The translations under genes were made by a program, and so were the position numbers. Positions 6,376 through 8,352 of a stretch of 8,352 bases of DNA are shown here, piece after piece. The notes beneath the pieces are model-generated. The model saw only the letters and a list, made by a program, of their open reading frames with translations, did no database searches and had not been told where the DNA came from. This DNA is from Frankiales bacterium (lineage in GTDB: Bacteria; Actinomycetota; Actinomycetes; Mycobacteriales; SCTD01). The stretch spans positions 1-8,352 of the forward strand of contig SCTD01000129.1 in NCBI GenBank assembly GCA_004299215.1. Direction: 5' to 3'. The stretch's first letter is position 1. Each line of letters begins with the position of its first letter.

Positions 6376-6379
6376 TCCT
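6374..6379 (+). promoter_or_regulatory. Possible -10 box (TATCCT) for the ABC transporter operon
   Basis: TATCCT fits the TANNNT form of actinobacterial -10 elements and overlaps the right arm of the operator dyad. The -35 position (about 6351-6356) shows no good TTGACA match. Transcription would start near 6386, leaving a leader of about 60 bases. Support is the -10 and its overlap with the operator only. Confidence 0.35.
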
Positions 6380-6436
6380 GGACGGCGTGCTGTGACCCAG
6401 CACACGATGATCGCCCTGCTGGCTCGTCCCGCCCCC

Positions 6437-6442
6437 GAGGAG
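6437..6442 (+). promoter_or_regulatory. Ribosome binding site for the substrate-binding lipoprotein
   Basis: GAGGAG lies six bases before GTG 6449. Starting there gives a compact lipoprotein signal peptide, whereas the in-frame GTG at 6392 or ATG at 6407 would add an atypical N-terminal extension. Confidence 0.6.
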
Positions 6443-6448
6443 ACCGCT

Positions 6449-7924
6449 GTGCGTCGCTCGCTCCTTCCTCCTGTCGTGCTGCTGTCCGTCCTGGCCATGA
6501 CGGCGTGCGGCGTGCGCGTCGACGACTCCCTCCGCCAGCAGGCTGCGGCCGCGCAGCTCGGGGGAGGCGGCGGTGGCGGAGCCGTGTCCGAGGACGGCAC
6601 CCCGCTGGTGGGCGCGGACGGCGAGCCCCTCACCGGCGACGCGACCACGGGCGACGCCGGGACGGGCACGACCGGGTCCACGGGTGGCGGGACCGGCGCC
6701 TCGGGCTCGGGCGGCAGCGCGGGCTCGGGTGGCGCCGCGGGCGGCGGCGGGGGTGCCGCGGCACCGGCTCCCGCCGGCGGCAACGGCGGAGCCACGGACG
6801 TGGGCGTCACGGGGACCCAGATCACGATCGGCACGGTCGCCGACCTGTCCGGACCGGTGCCGGGCCTGTTCCAGGGCGCGGTCATCGGGACGCAGGCCTA
6901 CGTCGCGAAGGTCAACAGCGAGGGTGGGGTCTTCGGGCGCAAGCTCAAGGTCGCGGTCGGCGACGGGCAGCTCGACTGCGGTCAGAACCGTGCCCAGCAC
7001 GCGGCGCTGAGCACGAAGGTCTTCGCCTTCGTCGGCTCCTTCTCGCTGAACGACAACTGCGGCACCGAGGCCATCGCCGGCAAGGGCATCCCCGACGTCC
7101 ACAACGCGCTGACCCAGCAGTCGCTGGCCGACAAGACGAACTTCTCCGTCCAGCCGCTGCCGCCGGGCTGGCGCACCGGGCCGCTGCAGTACTTCAAGAA
7201 GAAGTTCCCGGACCGCTGGACCAAGATCGGCAGCATCTACGCCAACGTCGGCGGGGCGAGCGCCACCTGGCTCCAGGGCACCAGGCCGGCGATCGAGTCG
7301 ACCGGTGGGAAGGTGCTCTACGACCGGGGCTTCGGGCCGACCGACACCGACTTCACCGCCGACATCGTGCGCATGCGCAACGACGGCGTGCAGCTGCTCT
7401 ACATCTCCGCGAGCGACGCGCCGACCTTCGCCCGCATCGTCAAGGCGGCCAGGCAGCAGAACGTCGACTGGCCGATCATCGCCGGCGGCATCGCCTACGA
7501 CGAGGGCTTCCTCAAGCAGGTCGGCGCCGACGGCGAGGGCGTCCTGGGCGACCAGCTCTACAGCCAGTTCTTCAACGCCGACGACGCCTCCGCCATCCCC
7601 GCGGTCAAGGAGTTCCAGACCTGGACCGGCCGGGTGGCGCCGGGCAAGAAGCGCGACCTGTTCGCGGCCTTCGGATGGGCGTCGGCGGAGCTGTTCGTCG
7701 AGGCGCTGAAGAAGGCGGGACCGCGGGCCGAGCGGGAGACGCTCCTCGCCGAGCTGGCGAAGATCACGAAGTTCGACGCGAGCGGCCTGCTCGCGCCGAG
7801 CAACCCCGCCGGCAAGCAGCCCCCGACCTGCTACGTGCTCAACACGGTCAAGGGCGGCAAGTGGGTGCGCGTGGACACGCCTCCGAACGCCTACCGGTGC
7901 GACGGCACCTTCTTCCGCAGCTGA
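6449..7924 (+). CDS. ABC transporter substrate-binding lipoprotein, branched-chain amino acid (LivK/HAAT) type
   Basis: A 491-residue exported binding protein of the periplasmic-binding fold type 1 family (Peripla_BP_6), which delivers a ligand to Liv-type permeases. The N-terminus MRRSLLPPVVLLSVLAMTAC is a lipoprotein signal; C20 would be lipidated, with a slightly unusual lipobox (Met at -3). Residues 37-114 form a Gly/Ser/Ala/Thr-rich, low-complexity linker, much longer than usual, containing the short repeat EDGTPLVG / ADGEPLTG. The binding domain begins at about 119 (GVTGTQITIGTVADLSGPVPG), with later landmarks GGVFGRKLKV, FVGSF and DFTADIVRMRNDGVQLLYIS. A cysteine pair near the C-terminus (PPTCYVL and YRCDGTFF) may form a disulfide. 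Family members bind amino acids, amides, aromatic acids or lipid-derived compounds, so the ligand cannot be read here; the upstream KstR-like dyad leans towards a steroid or lipid-derived ligand. A permease gene follows one base after the stop. Confidence 0.9.
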   Translation: MRRSLLPPVVLLSVLAMTACGVRVDDSLRQQAAAAQLGGGGGGGAVSEDGTPLVGADGEPLTGDATTGDAGTGTTGSTGGGTGASGSGGSAGSGGAAGGGGGAAAPAPAGGNGGATDVGVTGTQITIGTVADLSGPVPGLFQGAVIGTQAYVAKVNSEGGVFGRKLKVAVGDGQLDCGQNRAQHAALSTKVFAFVGSFSLNDNCGTEAIAGKGIPDVHNALTQQSLADKTNFSVQPLPPGWRTGPLQYFKKKFPDRWTKIGSIYANVGGASATWLQGTRPAIESTGGKVLYDRGFGPTDTDFTADIVRMRNDGVQLLYISASDAPTFARIVKAARQQNVDWPIIAGGIAYDEGFLKQVGADGEGVLGDQLYSQFFNADDASAIPAVKEFQTWTGRVAPGKKRDLFAAFGWASAELFVEALKKAGPRAERETLLAELAKITKFDASGLLAPSNPAGKQPPTCYVLNTVKGGKWVRVDTPPNAYRCDGTFFRS

Positions 7925-7925
7925 C

Positions 7926-8352
7926 GTGACCACCTTCCTGGCCTTCACGACCGTGGGTCTGGTCGTGGGCTGCATCTACGCCCTGACGGCGACGGGGCTG
8001 GTCGTGACCTACACGACCTCCGGCATCTTCAACTTCGCCCACGGCGCGGTCGGGATGATCGGCGCGTTCACCTACTGGCAGCTCAACCAGGACTGGGGCT
8101 GGCCGGCGCCGCTGGCGCTCGTCGTGGTCCTGGGCGTGCTCGCCCCGCTGTTCGGCGCACTGGTGGAGCGGGTGCTGATCCGGCCGGTGCAGGGCGGGTC
8201 GGTGGACCTGGCCATCGTCATCACGCTCGGCCTGCTGCTGTTCCTCATCGGCCTCGCGAACGTCATCTGGAAGCCGACCGAGACCCGCGTGCTGCCGGAG
8301 TTCTTCGCCGGCTCGTCGGTCCAGGTCGGCTCGCTGGCTGTGCTTCACGGCC
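7926..8352 (+). CDS. LivH-type branched-chain amino acid ABC transporter permease (partial, 3' end off window)
   Basis: Membrane permease of the Liv/HAAT family; the first 142 residues are visible and run off the right edge. The family signature FNFAHGAVGMIGAF starts at F35. Hydrophobic segments are seen at about 3-27, 37-55, 62-82 and 95-118, with ALVERVLIRPVQGG between the last two as in LivH proteins. The GTG start at 7926 is one base after the binding-protein stop, and no clear Shine-Dalgarno precedes it, so translation probably depends on reinitiation from the upstream gene. Further Liv components (LivM and the LivG/LivF ATPases) are expected to the right. A LivH-LivM fusion, common in actinomycetes, cannot be excluded because the end is not seen. 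Confidence 0.9.
   Translation, partial: MTTFLAFTTVGLVVGCIYALTATGLVVTYTTSGIFNFAHGAVGMIGAFTYWQLNQDWGWPAPLALVVVLGVLAPLFGALVERVLIRPVQGGSVDLAIVITLGLLLFLIGLANVIWKPTETRVLPEFFAGSSVQVGSLAVLHG

Noticed and set aside
6257..7975. 572-residue minus-strand open frame opposite the binding protein
   Set aside because: The plus strand encodes a clear lipoprotein signal and binding-protein domain, and the minus-strand product has no recognisable motifs. It is a GC-driven shadow.

Overview
The window comes from a very GC-rich genome. It uses GTG starts freely, has GTGA stop/start overlaps, and carries a mycothiol-dependent formaldehyde dehydrogenase. Mycothiol is restricted to Actinobacteria, so this is an actinomycete. 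A Geodermatophilaceae-like or related soil actinomycete is plausible, but the sequence alone does not fix the genus.

Layout. On the left, positions 1-2239 of the minus strand hold a two-gene unit. A 57-residue protein of unknown function overlaps, by a GTGA junction, a long CPA2/Kef-type cation:proton antiporter. The antiporter has a membrane exchanger domain, a TrkA-N (RCK) nucleotide-binding domain and, unusually, a C-terminal UBP-type zinc finger. It runs off the left edge, probably lacking only its last few residues. A divergent intergenic region (2240-2486) separates this unit from plus-strand genes. Next come two adjacent, related regulator-like proteins. The first (2487-3137) is a short paralogue whose LuxR-type helix-turn-helix looks degenerate. 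The second (3280-4386) is a full-length protein with a well-formed LuxR/GerE helix-turn-helix.

Positions 4573-6287 hold an overlapping pair: mscR, S-(hydroxymethyl)mycothiol dehydrogenase, and a metallo-beta-lactamase-fold hydrolase. The same pair is adjacent in mycobacteria (adhE2/Rv2259 and Rv2260). Together they suggest a formaldehyde detoxification route: formaldehyde plus mycothiol is oxidised to S-formylmycothiol, and the hydrolase is a candidate for the next, hydrolytic step. An imperfect hairpin follows and may end the transcript.

On the right, from 6362 to the edge, a branched-chain-amino-acid-type (Liv/HAAT) ABC transporter operon begins. Its first gene encodes a lipoprotein substrate-binding protein with a long glycine-rich linker. 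The second, one base downstream and cut by the window edge, encodes a LivH-type permease. Just upstream is a near-perfect dyad, TAGAACACGTTCTA, which overlaps a possible -10 box. It fits the published KstR operator consensus (TNNAACNNGTTNNA), so a TetR-family lipid or steroid regulator may control the transporter.

The points most worth a second look are the antiporter/UBP-finger fusion, the intact plus degenerate LuxR-like pair beside mscR, the KstR-like operator, and the hydrolase as a possible S-formylmycothiol hydrolase. No RNA genes, CRISPR arrays, insertion sequences or attachment sites were seen.
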